Source: Gigantopelta aegis
Lineage: Eukaryota; Mollusca; Gastropoda; Neomphalida; Peltospiridae
Assembly: GCF_016097555.1 (NCBI RefSeq)
Contig: NC_054701.1
Coordinates: forward strand, 60,155,481-60,219,480
DNA: 64,000 bases
Reading direction: 5' to 3'
The translations under genes were made by a program, and so were the position numbers. The notes under the pieces were generated by a model that ran no database searches, was not told where the DNA came from, and saw only the letters and a program-made list of their open reading frames with translations. This document shows positions 1 to 13,900 of this stretch, piece by piece (the stretch's first letter is position 1; each line of letters starts with the position of its first letter).

Positions 1-40
1 TTTTGATAAGATTTGAAAATTACTTGATTAACAATATCTG

Positions 41-120
41 TGTGGTCCTTAACCATATGTCCGATGCTATATAACCATAAATAAAATGTGTTGAGTGCAG
101 CATTATATAAAACATTTCCA
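41..120 (+). repeat. SINE 3' tail fragment
   Basis: A degraded copy of the SINE tail that reads 'ccttaaccatatgt', then 'aaataaaatgtgttgag', then an 'ataaaacattt' end. It matches the 3' end of the full-length composite copy at 40353-40730. The tRNA-like head is missing. Confidence 0.6.
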
Positions 121-489
121 TTTCCTGATTAGCTATGTCCAATGTCGGTGTCAAGGTTAAAATAATTGTTTAATTCAGGAAAATAAAGACTTTCATTTTA
201 CTTGTTTGGTTATGTTATTAATGTGTGGCAGATGTATAACTTTAATGTATACTATAGGTCTGGCTATTATTAGTATTAAGATAACAGACTTTATGAAAAT
301 TAGCCAGGAAAAATGGGATTGTCGTTTGATTAATGTCATCTTTTTATGCAGCTTAGAAAATTGGCGAGGCAGCGGGAGGTAAAAATTGCCTAATTTTGGT
401 GTGTTGTTCAACAAAGAAAACAGTGTAAATAGTGTACCATATAATTATATACACCACTTTAATATGTCAAAATGTCCACCACTGGTTAT

Positions 490-1145
490 GACAGTGTACC
501 ACAGTTTAACATTCCTCACGTACATTAATTAAAATAAATCATATAACAGTGTTCCACAGTTTAATATTCCTCACTTACATTAATTATATAAATAGAGAAT
601 AAGTATTTAATGATGTAAGCCTCGCAGAATTTCTCATTCTAACCTTCACAGGATAAAGCCAATATCCTATGCCATTAACTAGTTATTATCTTTATCCTGC
701 AGACCATAAAATTAGCTACATTGTACGATGACCTAGAAGTCAAATGAGCAATTTTGTAATGTAGCTATGTGTGTGACGTCGCATGAGTGATGTCAAAAGT
801 CATAATCTGCTAGATATACATTTATGACTTTTCTTTAATCGGTCATCATAATCTGTCAGTAGAAACAATGGTTACAGGATAAAATGTAATGACAGTGTAC
901 CACAGTTTAATATTCCTCACTTTCATAAATTATATAAAATCATATGACAGTGTACCACAGTTTAATATTCCTCACTTACATAAATTATATAAAATCATAT
1001 GACAGTGTACCACAGTTTAATATTCCTCACTTACATAAATTATATAAAATCATATGACAGTGTACCACAGTTTAATATTCCTCACTTACATAAATTATAT
1101 AAAATTGTATGACAGTGTACCACAGTTTAATAATATTATTTATTA
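490..1145. repeat. 55-bp minisatellite in two blocks
   Basis: The unit starts 'gacagtgtaccacag' and ends 'aaattatataaaatcat'. Nearly identical copies start at about 891, 946, 1001, 1056 and 1111, exactly 55 bp apart. Two diverged copies start near 490 and 546, and degenerate traces run to about 1360. The gap at 610-890 is unrelated AT-rich sequence. Short ORFs across it are repeat artefacts. Confidence 0.9.
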
Positions 1146-1910
1146 TATAAAATTACCACTGCTGGTTATCACTGATGTTCTTCATTTGCATAAATTATAT
1201 AAAATAGCCACAGGGTTTGATATTACTGATTTTGTTTTAATGTTATACCTCCACTGGCTATGATTGATGTTTGGTATTGTGTCAGTTTGATGTTCCTCAC
1301 ATATAAGCATATAAACAGTGACACCACACGTTTGATCATGTACCACGGTTTGATATTCTCACTTTCATATAAATATTATGAAATGTCATAAGTTATGATG
1401 GATTTTATTAGGACAGTGATTTTACACTGTTTTACATTTAAATGTTGGTTTCATTTGTTGTAGTGTTGTAATAAGTACAGATTTGTGCATATTGGTCACT
1501 GTATTCACATTTTGTACTTTTAAGTTTAAAATTTTATAGTTCAACATAATTTTAAGGAAAAATCTCTTTCATCTTGATAAGATTTTGTTTTATTTTGTGA
1601 AAAAGAATGTTGTATTCAGTCTTTGCTATCAGCAAAATCAAAGCAAACTGAAGATAACATTATTGAAATGATATCCATTGCCATTGCTAATAAAAAAAAT
1701 TCCTTAAATTAACCACATTTTAATAATTTTCAAGAAAATACTCTACATATTTAAAATTGACTAAACCAAATTTCATTCCAGTGTGAGCCCTGACAGCTAT
1801 ATTATTGCGTAAGTATTAATCATTCAAAATTTGTAAATATGGCATTTGTAAATATCACCATTTGAGTTCATAGGTTAAGGTTTACACATGTTTTCTGTCT
1901 TTCTTAAAAG

Positions 1911-4900
1911 GAGTTCCTAGTTCAGCTAATTCATGAAGAAAAGGCTAAAGCAGAGGCCCTGTTGAAAGCGACACCCGGAACAGTGAAGGCTGAAAACATG
2001 TCTGGTGAACTGCTGGCTGACCCACTCATCTTTTTAAGGAGATGGATTGGAGAAGTGAGTTGGTTTGTTAACTGTACGTTACCGGCCTCGGTGGCGCTGC
2101 TGGTAAGCCATCGGAGTACAGGCTGGTAGGTACAGGGTTCGTAGCCCAGTACCTGCTCCAACCCAGAGCGAGTTCTTAAGGGCTCAGTGGGTAGGTGTAA
2201 GGCCACTACACCCTCTTCTCTCTTTCTAACACTAACCACTAACCAACTAAGAACTAACCCACTGTCCTGGACAGACAGCCCAGATAACTGAGGTGTGTAT
2301 GCGTCCAGGACAGCGTGCTTGAACCTTAATTGGATATAAGCACAAAAATAAGTTGAAATGAAATGAACTGTATGTTCCACAATTTCTTGTAGTTTAAAGT
2401 CAAGATTGCGTGGCAGCTGACATATTAAATGGCCAAACCAAATATTGCCTAAAACATTTGTATATTTAAATTTGACCACCATGTTCTTTATTTAACCAGC
2501 TACATATTCATCGTAACCCACTTGTTAGTGATAATTATTTTTCAAGGGCACAGTGGATCTTTGGCTATTTATTAAAACAAATAAATAGAAATTCCAAAAT
2601 GAAGTCATCAGTTTATGAAAGTCGAAGTTTATTTTGTGTAACGACACCACTAGAGCACATCTATTGGCTGTTTTATGTCAAACATTTGGTAATTTTTATA
2701 TATAGTCTTAGAGAAGAAACCTGCTAAAATGTTCATTAGTAGCAAGGTATCTTTTATGTGCACCATCCCACAGACAGGATAGCATACACCAAGGTCTTTG
2801 ATATAGCAGTGGTGGTGAATTGGCTGAAATGAGAAATAGCTTAAAGGACCCACCGATGGTCACAGTGGCTCAAATTAACAAGTGATTCATTGTGCCCTGG
2901 TAAACCATCAGAAGTATTGTTTACTAAACTCATTTTTTATTCCTCATTTGAATCATTTTGATTCCAAGAACATTTCTAGGCTATTAAAGGTAGAGTCAAC
3001 TCAAACAAGAGCCTTATGTGTTGGAAAGATGCATACCGGACCACCAACACATATTGACACTTTAACAAATGAAAAATGCGTAATTTTAGAGTTAATAAAA
3101 AACCATGATTATTCCTGCTAACTGGGGGCAGCCATTTTGTTTCGTTTTTGTGACGTCCGGTGGTATAGCTTGGGGCGAAGTGACGTCAGCTCCGTCCATC
3201 TTCTCTATGCACAGTGTAAACAAACGCTCTAATTTACGACAAGGTGCTTCGCTTTCATCAACCTGACTTGTAAAACAACATAAATGACTTGATAGTATAA
3301 TAAACTATTTAAATAAATGTATTTCAGGTTACATCAATAGAACGAAATGGAGTTATAGTATTTTTCTTTTTTAAAAAAATCCAAAGAAAAAATGCATACT
3401 ATTAGGCCTATTGGTAGGGCACGTTCGAGCAAAAACTACCACTCACGATACCCAAGTGATACTTTTCTTTTCTTTGGGATGACGTAATTGGTCAGTTTTG
3501 TGATTTTAGATGGGAAAGTCTACTTAATCAAGGGTTTTACAGAATTACTTACAGTAATAAAGCAGGCGGCTGATAATGTCCATTACGATTTGAGGTGTAT
3601 CCGTGCTGTTATCACACAGTACCCTGTGATCTTCATAAAAGAGGCATGTTTTTCTAGTGTGTCTAGACACAGTGTCTGGGGACTGTCTGAATATACACCT
3701 GCCAATTAGGAACCACAGAAAGGCCACGAAAAGAAAAGACTAATTAACCAAGAAAACACTCCGATTATTGTTTCAGTACGTGGGTTAATTTATGTATGAA
3801 ACATAATATAGTTATTTCAACACTTTGATAATGGTGGTTTATTTTGTATTGAAAAATAATATATAATTGGTAGGATGGATATAATTACAGAACATTGCGA
3901 TGCATCTGCAAAAATCAGGTATGTTTTGTTTCTTCAGTTCGAAGACTAATTCCTGACGTGACACGTTAGGTATTACGTAACCACCAGCTCGCCAGAGGGC
4001 GTATTCACTGGGATGGTACAAAATGGCTGCGCCCGTTATATATAATAGCCGTCACATTTAACCATTTTATTAATTAACTATACAATTATACTTGTTGATA
4101 TTAAGCAATAATGTGCATTATATATCGTTGAATATGCATACCAGGCCAAATGCTTTAATTGTCCCCTCCTTTAATGAACAGTGCTTTATTTACTATTTCA
4201 GTCAACAGAAATCGTTTAAAAATAGACTTTCTTTTTTTTAAAACCCAGCAGAGTAAAACAAATAAAATTACACTCATCAAAATGCTCAGGAGTGGCAGGG
4301 GGAATCTGCTCTGGGTTAGCAAAACATTTCGCCTAATTGTCTAATAAACTTTAAAAATTGCAGAAATTGTCAGTTATTTTTAAAAAAATGTTAATTATTA
4401 CATGAAATTATTTCATCAAACTAACATAAAATTTGCCAACTGCTTTCAAAATTCGCAATTGGCGAATTTGGCGAGCACCAGCGCTAGCCCTGATAACCTA
4501 GAATATGTACATACTGGCAAGTTTTGTCAGTGTTTTGTGGTAGTTAGTTACATGCTATTTATTGATTTATTAAACTTTGTTTATCTACAGGTAGTTAGTT
4601 GCATGCTATTTATTGATTTATTAAACTTTGTTTATCTACAGGTAGTTAGTTACATGCTATTTATTGATTTATTAAACTTTGTTTATCTACAGGTAGTTAG
4701 TTGCATGCTATTTATTGATTTATTAAACTTTGTTTATCTACAGGTAGTTAGTTGCATGCTATTTATTGATTTATTAAACTTTGTTTATCTACAGGTAGTT
4801 AGTTGCATGCTATTTATTGATTTATTAAACTTTGTTTATCTACAGGTAGTTAGTTACATGCTATTTATTGATTTATTAAACTTTGTTTATCTACAGGGTT

Positions 4901-7900
4901 TCGTCAGTGTGTTGGATGCCCCAGGAGTCATGTATGTGTGGGATCAGTGCTTCATGCAGGGCTGGAGACATTCAGTTTTACAGAATTTCTGCCTGTCACT
5001 GCTCGAACTCCTGCGCTATAAGTTCATGGAAGCTCACGATTATGTGGAAATGAAACAGGCATGTATCTGTCATTCCTGGTTATAATATAAAATGTACAGC
5101 CCATAGATTTGTAATAATAATAAAATAAAAATTCAAACCCTATTTTCAAAATTTATCAGTTAAGACAATGGAATAATAATAAAAATTGTTATGACACATT
5201 TAAATTACAAAATCTGATATATCTTTTATATTAAATAGTTTTTACAATTAATAAGATTTCTGGTTACCATCATGATATGTGATAATAGTACTGATATTTT
5301 CTGATGCCATTTCTTGATTTATGACAAGTTCTGAATTGTCCACATTTCAGGTATTTTTTTACGAACCATGTAAACTATATACCTGTGATGTGCAAGCTTC
5401 CTGGATACATTTGGAGAATGGTAAAGATTTGATGGAAGTCCCTTACCAAAACAGACAAAGACCTTTGTAAGTTGTTTAGCAGGATTTCTCTAATTTTTAT
5501 AAAATCAGCTTGCCATCAAGCCAATCATTTTCAGATTTTATTGCTGTGATTTAAAAAAACTAAGAAAAAAAGAGGAAAAGAGAAAAAAGGAAATTATTTG
5601 TTAAAAAACGAAAAGTTCCAAATTCTCTCATAAAATAAACACAATACATATATAGCTAGTGGCTGTACTGCCATATTCATTTATTGTCAGCTTTTGGAAC
5701 AAACATATTTGTAAATCCAGTATGCACTTCAATTGATCATCCAGCGGTACATTATTTATAAGAATGTAATTTCTGGAATTGTTTAAACAACAAATGAATC
5801 AAATATATCAAGCTTCTGCTGACAATTCCACAGATTTAAGATTTGATTTTTTTTAAATTTGTAAAGAAATATAATCTTTGAATAATCAAATAATGCATAA
5901 AATGAAATAGGCAGATGAACATCTCAATTTTTTTTAGGATTTATTTAAGAATTGACCGCAGTTATTTTTGGGTTCATGCAAGTATGAACCAAAACAACAA
6001 GGTGGACATTGTATGAGCCCGCATAGCGGATCATACAAAAGTGTGCACAGCGTTTTTTCGGTTCATACTTGCATGAACCAAAAAATAATTGCGGTCAAAT
6101 CTTATAATTAAATTTATATGCATACTTTAACAATACATAACTGAATTTATTTTGCTTAGCTTTAAATACACCTGTAGTATTGTTTGTGTAAACTTCATTG
6201 ATACTTATGTTGCATAAGAATGCAAACGTTCATTCACTATCATTTGAATCAGGTGATGTTTTTGTAAATGACGTCATTTCCTCTAGCTGCTGTGCATTTT
6301 TACGGATCGTTTAGTTATTGGAAGGAATTGTCCTATTTGTGTTTAGTTTATATTTTATGAAAGTTAACGAAGAGAACGTGTCTAACATTTATGCTGTTGG
6401 TGGAACCATTTAATTTTCACCAACAGCTGTAGAACATCGCTTACAAGTAAGTTACAGAAGTGAAGTTTCCTACATGATTTCTTTGGCCATCGACCGAGTC
6501 TCTTGTCATGATTAGCAAAGAGGTTGGGGTTTTGGGGTTTAAAAAAAAATCAAAAAACATCAATGCATATATATCTACTTGTCTACTCTGCTATAGCATT
6601 TTCCATTAATTTATCGTGAGTGTTTTCTTCAAAATATCTAAATATGATTGCCAGAATAATCCGGCTTGTTGCGCAAAAGTAGTGTGAGTCAGTGTGTGTG
6701 TGGGGGGTGGGGCTGGGGGTAGTAGGTGTGGCTTAAATTTTTTCGGTTCATCGAGATATGAACAAAAAAAAGTAAGCACCTCTGGACCAATCAGATTGCC
6801 GTAAAGTGTATAGACACAAAGAAAATTTAATTATTTCTTGTTAAAATGTTTTCTCTCTTTTCTTTTTTTTCTTTACTTTTTTTTTAATGTATACAATTTA
6901 TCATTGTTTGACCGATAACAGCTGATTAAGAAGTTCTTATAACCTGTAATATATATTAATTAATGTTGTTATTTTAATGATTGTGCAGGACCCCAGACAC
7001 AAGACAGACTCCATCATCTGTGACCCACAGCCCTGTCCCAGGCTTCCTGAGTCCGTGTGGGATTAAAGATATCAGGATAAAACTTGTCGTCCCATCAGAG
7101 TCTGTCAAAAAGGTGTGTATGTACAAACCCCATGGTAATTGTTCAGTTTGTTAGATAAATAGATTATACTTTTAATGACATAGTTTTGGTAATGTAAGAT
7201 TTTAAATGTTTCATAGTTTCAGAATTCAAGAGAAGAAGAAAATTGAATCCTCTTTGTGATTTGGTTTGTGTTCTATGTTCACTGGACAGAATATTTATCT
7301 GTTTAGATGACTGGTCAGTAAGCAAATTTTCAATAAAGAAAATGAGTTTTTATTCAAAATAGATGTTGTAATGCCAGCCAGACATTTGTGTTACAAAATG
7401 AGTGATATAATGTATGCATTCTATTTCAAAACCATGTGTTTGGAAACAAAATTGTTGTTACTACAAAACATGTCACTTTCATCAGATGATAATAGTTCAG
7501 TTGATTATATTATAAATATTGTGTGTATTAAAATCTGGATTTAATACAACCATTATAATTTGGATTTTGCAAAACTTTTACTTGAAGTCAAGGATGTAAG
7601 TCAAGACTTTCTGAAAATGAAAGTAATGCTGTACACATCATTCTATAGTCCATCCCATCGTCTTACAAAAATGTTTTTGTAAATAGTTTCAGTTTTGTTT
7701 GACGTAAGAAGAAAAGTAAAAGTGTTTTGGAAATAACAAAAAAAAACCTATTTTTGTATCTAATTTAGAATCCGATGCCATATAACCGTAAATAAAATGT
7801 GTTGAGGGCATCGTTAAATAAAACATTTCCTTCCTTTCCAATTAGAAAACAAACTTGTAGTAAATCTATAGTATGAAAAAAGGCATTCCCTTTGGTATGG

Positions 7901-10900
7901 ACTAGTTTACTCTCTTCCTTGTAGAAAATCTTTGTTTTGTATTAGACTAATCGTTTTGATATAACTCATCTACTAATCATGTTTCTGTGTTGTTGTTTTT
8001 TTTAACAGGAATCGTGGCTGGCACAGGTAGATGCTTCCAACCTGAAGATGTTTGTTGGAGTTTACTTTGGCAGTATCAAACTGCGTTCTCGCCTTTCACT
8101 GAGCAGCTTCGTGGTTAGCAGTGCCAGTAGTGACAATTACGGCAATGTCGTCTACCAGCTCGTCCTGTCACAGGAGAAATTTGTTTATGAAAATCTGGAT
8201 CTGTCACAGTACGATGTCGAACGAGAACTCGGAGCCTATCCGTATGCCATTTTGAGATTGGAATACCACAGACGAGACATGCAGGAGTCTGAAAGTGGGT
8301 TGTAATATATCGGATGTATTACACGTTTACATGCAGTACAGTAGTTAGATAATATAAAAGATGTAAAACTGCTTACATTGTATGTAAGGTCTAAAAGGTA
8401 ATTTATTATAAATCATGGTACATGAGGCCAAATAAATATGGCACTGGTACTAACCCCCATATTATTTTTTATATAATTATGAATGGAATAAAATATTGCT
8501 GATTTTGATAACTTTTCTTTTATATAATGATAGTGAATGTTTAAGTGAAAAGTAAAACATTTTGTAAATATAGAGCAAAAATTAGGTTTTATTCGGACTG
8601 TTTTGCTTCATTTTCAAAAAAACCTCGTTTTTTTTTTCTTTTTGTGCTACATCCAGAAGAAAAAGCGTATTAATTTTTTATTTTTTTTAAATGTGTTGCT
8701 TTTTTAAAGCAGACATTCTAGCATATTTATTTAATCATTCATTAACTGCACCAAATTCTCTTGAGATATAAAATTATCCCAGAACCTTCATGCAATGAGA
8801 AAAACTAATAAAACACCTATGTTCTAAGACTGTTACGGTTTTTTTTTCAGGATTGACCCCAGTTGCTGTTGGTTGGGCTCGCATTCCTCTGTACAGGAGA
8901 GGTGGGGGAGGGCGAGCATCTGCTGAACCGGTGTGGAACTTGTTAGCTGGTCGACACCCCTTCACCCTTCACCCTGGAGAAATATCTGAGTCATTTCTTA
9001 CTGCACAACCTCGAACTCCATCAGAAAGAACAGAAGGTATGGTTTGTATATTATAATGTATTTAAGAGGTGTACCCTGACTGACAACATCAGGATACAAA
9101 GAACAGAAGGTGGAGTTTATATAGTATAATGTATTTAAGAGGCATACCTTGACTGAAACCATGAAGATGTAACTTAGTGGTACAAAGAACAAATAGTGGG
9201 GTTTGTATAGTATAATGGTATTTAAGAGGCATACCCTGACTGAAAACATCAAGATGTAACTTAGTGGTACAAAGAACAGAATGTGGGGTTTGTATAGTAC
9301 CATATTATGTTTCAAAAAGCATACTTTCATTGAAAATTGCATGCTCACATAATACATTATTTTTATTCCTAATATATGATATTGATGATACCAAAACACA
9401 AGAGGGTAATAATATCTATCGTATAATCTCAAGTTTAATACGTGTTTTTGTAAACTGTACACACAACTTTTATTCCAATCCACCATTACTAGATATTTAA
9501 ATGACATAAGAATATGTGACACATTGGATTTTTTTAATGGAAATGATGTCAAACTTAAATGACGTCATTTTGGATGTCTTTACGTAAAAATTAACTAGTG
9601 CTTAACGTTTTTTGTTTTCTGAATGCTGGACAGCTTTCAGTGTACTGTTGCTATTGAAATGTTTTTGTTTGATGACTATGAATGCGCACATCAGTTATGG
9701 AGTGTAACTGTAGCACATTTGCTGAAATGTCAATAAACATAGTCCAGTGACCTCGATTAATTTACATCTAATTTGCAAAGTTATCAAATTCTGAAAGTTT
9801 GTGATCACATACTTTGATTACACTCGATATGCTAGAAAATATATGATAAATATATATATTACGTTTACATGTAATGGAGATCATTTGACCTCCTGTATTT
9901 GATTTCTACAGATGGTTTGATTGGTTACAACTCTGAGTTGAGTGCTGTAGTCTATGACCCACGAAACAAGCCATTTGATGATGAGTCGCCACGAGGTTTG
10001 TCACCCGCTCAATCCATCACACCACAAGTTCCACCCCTCGATACACGGCAGAAGCCTCCAGTGTAAGTATGGCTCTAGTATTGCTACGTCACAGTTAACT
10101 CTAATCTATATTGTTATTCCCCACCCAAAACATCTTTCTTGGTAACTTGGTCCATGTTTTCTTTCTGTCAGTATTAGCAAATAATTTTTGTGACACTCTA
10201 TGCATTGACAGACAATTATACAGTAATTTACGTGCAGTGTCCCATACCATTTGTAACTGCTTATGATTAAAGACTGTGTATTGTATAAAAGGTGAGTGAC
10301 ACGATATTAAAGTACAGTGAAACTCCTCGTAAACCGGAAACGCTAGGGATCAAGTAAAAAGTACAGTTTTAAGAGGTATCCGGTTTAGTGAGGTTCTTTG
10401 CTGCACAGATATTTAAACAAGGACCATGAAAAATGTCCGGTTTTGAGGAAATTCCGGTTTACAGAGGGTCCGGTTTTGAGAGGTTTCACTGTAATTTCAA
10501 TCTAGGTTGTATGTCTCGGGGGTTATTATTGGGGGTTCCTTTATTTGTTACCTTGAAAATGATTTGTTATTATCTGTTCTGATTTTACAAGTTGATTTTA
10601 TGGAAAGAAAGTTAAAATTTGTTTAATCCAGTACACTCGCATTTTATCAGACTCACCTGAATCTGGATGAGATAAAAAGTCCAAAATACTACTGTTGAAA
10701 GGAAAGTTGTTAAAATGAGGTAAAAGTATTATGACTGATAATGAAGTGTTAAGAAGAACAGCAGGAATGATTATTATAAACATTACAACAAGCTGTACTG
10801 TTACAATTTATTTTTCTACACAGCATTTCTCCAAGAAAGTCTGTCGTGCTTCTCCCCACACCATCACCGAGCCCAGCTCCTGTGCAGCAAGCCACCCCAA

Positions 10901-13900
10901 GTCCAGACCTAGATGAAGACAACAAACCCTGGGTGGCGCACGTCACGCAGGCAGCTGCCCGTAACCCGAAACCCACCTCTAACACTGAACCGTTTGATCT
11001 GTACATTGACGGGGTCCGTTTCATTCCGGACAATGCTACTATTGTCAAGGTAATAGAGAAGTTATTTAAAACAAATAATAATAATACATTTGAAATAGGC
11101 TAAAGTTTTGAGATAGATGAAATGGGCTAAAGTTTTGAGATAGATGAAATGGGCTAAAGCTAATCTAGCAAAATGCAAACTTAATATGGAATAGAAATAT
11201 TAATTTTATTCATTCATCATTTGGGGACAGGATTTAGCTCAGGTGTTAGAGTGCTTGCTTGAGGTGTTTAGGTCGAACCTTTTTGGCAAACACGCTGAAT
11301 TTTTTCCTGTCCCAACCAATGCTCCACAACTGGTATATCAAAGGTTGTGGTTTATGCTATCCTGTCTGTGGCAAACGGCATATAAAAGATCCCTTTCTGC
11401 TAAGTGCAGGAGGTTTTCTCTGATGTCAGAATTGCCAAATGTTTAACATCCAATAGTCTATTATTAATTAATCAGTGCTCTAGTGGTGGTGTTAAACAAG
11501 ATAAACTTTTTTTTTTCTATCTTCATTTATTAAATTGAATGCTAAATATATTTTTATATTTAACACAAAGCTTTATTATTTTTCTGATCATTTTAATCAG
11601 ATTATGTGTGGTTTTCTACTTTCATATGTGTTTTATGTGATTAATGTACTTTTTCTCTCTTGTCTCTAATAATATTTGGAACTAAAGAACATTTTTTATT
11701 GTTTTTATGGATGTTGAATGTTTAGGATTTTTTTTTTTTTTTTTAAACAAGTCGAAAAACAGCTTTTTCATAGCTTTTTACACTTTTTTTTTTTTATCTT
11801 TTTTTTTAATACATAATTATATAGATTTTATTTTTAATGTAAATTAGCATATTGAATTGAATTTTGTATACTTCTCTTTGTCTGACACCTAATAGCTGAT
11901 GTGTATTTTTATGTTGGGGTGTCATACATTCATTCATTCATTTATTCAGGGCTGGACGTAGCCCACTGGTAAAGCGGTCCGTTTAGGGATCGATCCCTGT
12001 CGGTGGGCTCATTGGGCTATTTCTTGTGCCAGTGTACCATGACTGGTATATCAAAGCCCATGGTATGTGCAATCCTGTCTATGGGATGTTGCATATAAAA
12101 GATCCCTTGCTATTAATGAAAACATGTAGCAGGTTTCTTCTCTAAGACTGTAAAAATTAACAATTGTTAATTGTTAATTCTAGTAGCTGATGATTAATCA
12201 ATGTGCTCTAGTAGTGTCGTTAAACAAAACAAACTTTTTTTTCATTTATTCATTCACCCATTCATTCATTCATTCATTCATTCATTCATTCATTCATTCA
12301 CCCATTCATTCATTCATTCATTCATTCTTTCATTCACCCATTCATTCATTCATTCATTCATTCATTCATTCATTCATTCATTCATTCATGCATTCATTCA
12401 TTCATTCATTCTTTCATTCATTCATTATCCATCAGGTGACTGGTAGGATTCTGAAGACAGGTGAAATAGGAGACCTGCCTGACATCCTGGCTGTTCCAGA
12501 CATTGACAGTCCAGCCCGGTCACCTTGCTTCAGCTATAGGATGACCATCAATTCTGAAGCCAAGAACTGCGACCCCAACACCCTTCTGCTGATCAGAGTG
12601 TACACCGTTGACATTGTTACTGAGCGAATTGTCGTAATAGGGAGCTGTTTGTTTTCGACATTTAATGTTCGTGGAAAGGTAAATTTTAATATAATATTGT
12701 TTGTATTGTAATTGTGTAGTGCAGTTATTGCAATATGATCAAATTATATTTTCTGAGGGTGGACATAAAACAGTGGTGAAACGTTTGATTGATGCGTGGT
12801 TGGTCTGGGATTGATCCCTGTCGGTGGGCCCATTGTGTTATTTCTCATTCCAGCCAGTGCACCATGATTGGTATATCAAAGATCATGGTATGTGCTATCC
12901 TTTCTGTGGGATGGTGCATATAAAAGATCTCTTACAACTAATGGACACATACAGCGGGTTTCCTCTCTAAGACTATATGTCAAAATTACCAAATGTTTGA
13001 CATCCTATAGCTGATAATTAATACATCAATGTGCTCTAGTGGCGTCGTTAAACAAAACAAACTTAACTTTTAATTACATTTTAAGGAAAGAGTTCTTTTT
13101 GGACATGGGGTTTTGTTTGATATGGAAGTTAACATGAAAATGTATGCTTTAAGTGAATTTCCAACAGTATGTATTAATTATATAACAGACAAGGTATTTT
13201 GAGGCTGGGAGAATTTTTGTCTTGTTTAAGCTGGAAATATGCTATGAGAGTAACTGATTATAATTTGTATTGTTTTGCACATAATATTGTTTATCATAAG
13301 ATAAAGAGTTTAATTTGCTTCAGTAATATACACAGTTTATGTTGATAGTTTCTGTTTTTATTTTTTTTAAATTCATTTTTTAATAGTTTATTATTATGGT
13401 TATTATGGTTGTTGTTGTTGGTTATTATGGTTGTGGTTGTTGTTATTGTAAAGTTGGTATTTACTATTATTGTTGTTGAAATACAAGGATGTTTTTGTTG
13501 ATTCAGAAAGGAGCGTTGCGGGTTGGAGGTCACCAGTTGCGACTGCGGAGTGGAATGCCAGATCTAAAGAAAGGTGTAGTTGGTCTAAAGTCCAGCGACT
13601 TGGATGGTGCGACCGCCATACCATCCTGTTCCGTGCTCATCAGGCTGCTTCCACATGTCAAGGTTAGCACATTATTATTTTTTATTTAGGCTACATTTTC
13701 CCATTAGTAGCAAGGGATCTTTTATATGCATTTTCCCACAGACAGGGCAGCACATACCACTGCTTTTGATATACCTGGCTATGGGAAGTGCTTATAAAAG
13801 ATCCCTTGTTACTAAGTAAAATATAGTAGTTTTTTTCTGTAGACTGAGTTTCAGAATTATCAAATGTTTAATATGTTCTTAATCAATCAATCAGTCAATC

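Larger units (their letters stand above)
1..1910. other. Non-coding 5' flank or intron of gene 1
   Basis: No exon with usable splice sites was found here. The stretch holds a SINE tail fragment (about 41-120) and a 55-bp minisatellite in two blocks (about 490-600 and 890-1145) with decayed copies up to about 1360. The rest is AT-rich sequence. Because the first visible exon of gene 1 (1911) begins at a splice acceptor in phase 0, this is most likely the end of an upstream intron, with earlier exons outside the window. Confidence 0.6.

Noticed and set aside
1782..1808. 27-bp microexon upstream of the first visible exon of gene 1
   Set aside because: It has acceptor- and donor-like ends, but the only stop-free frame does not match the phase 0 required at 1911.
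4402..5085. 227-residue ORF with seven 17-residue repeats, as a repeat protein
   Set aside because: The repeated part is the duplicated intron end before exon 2, each unit ends in a splice acceptor, and exon 1 joins in phase directly to 4897. Kept only as a possible source of splice variants.
12190..12711. 173-residue ORF rich in FIHS repeats
   Set aside because: It is a translated (attc)n microsatellite fused to exon 9; the acceptor at 12435 and the phase of the previous exon explain the real coding part.
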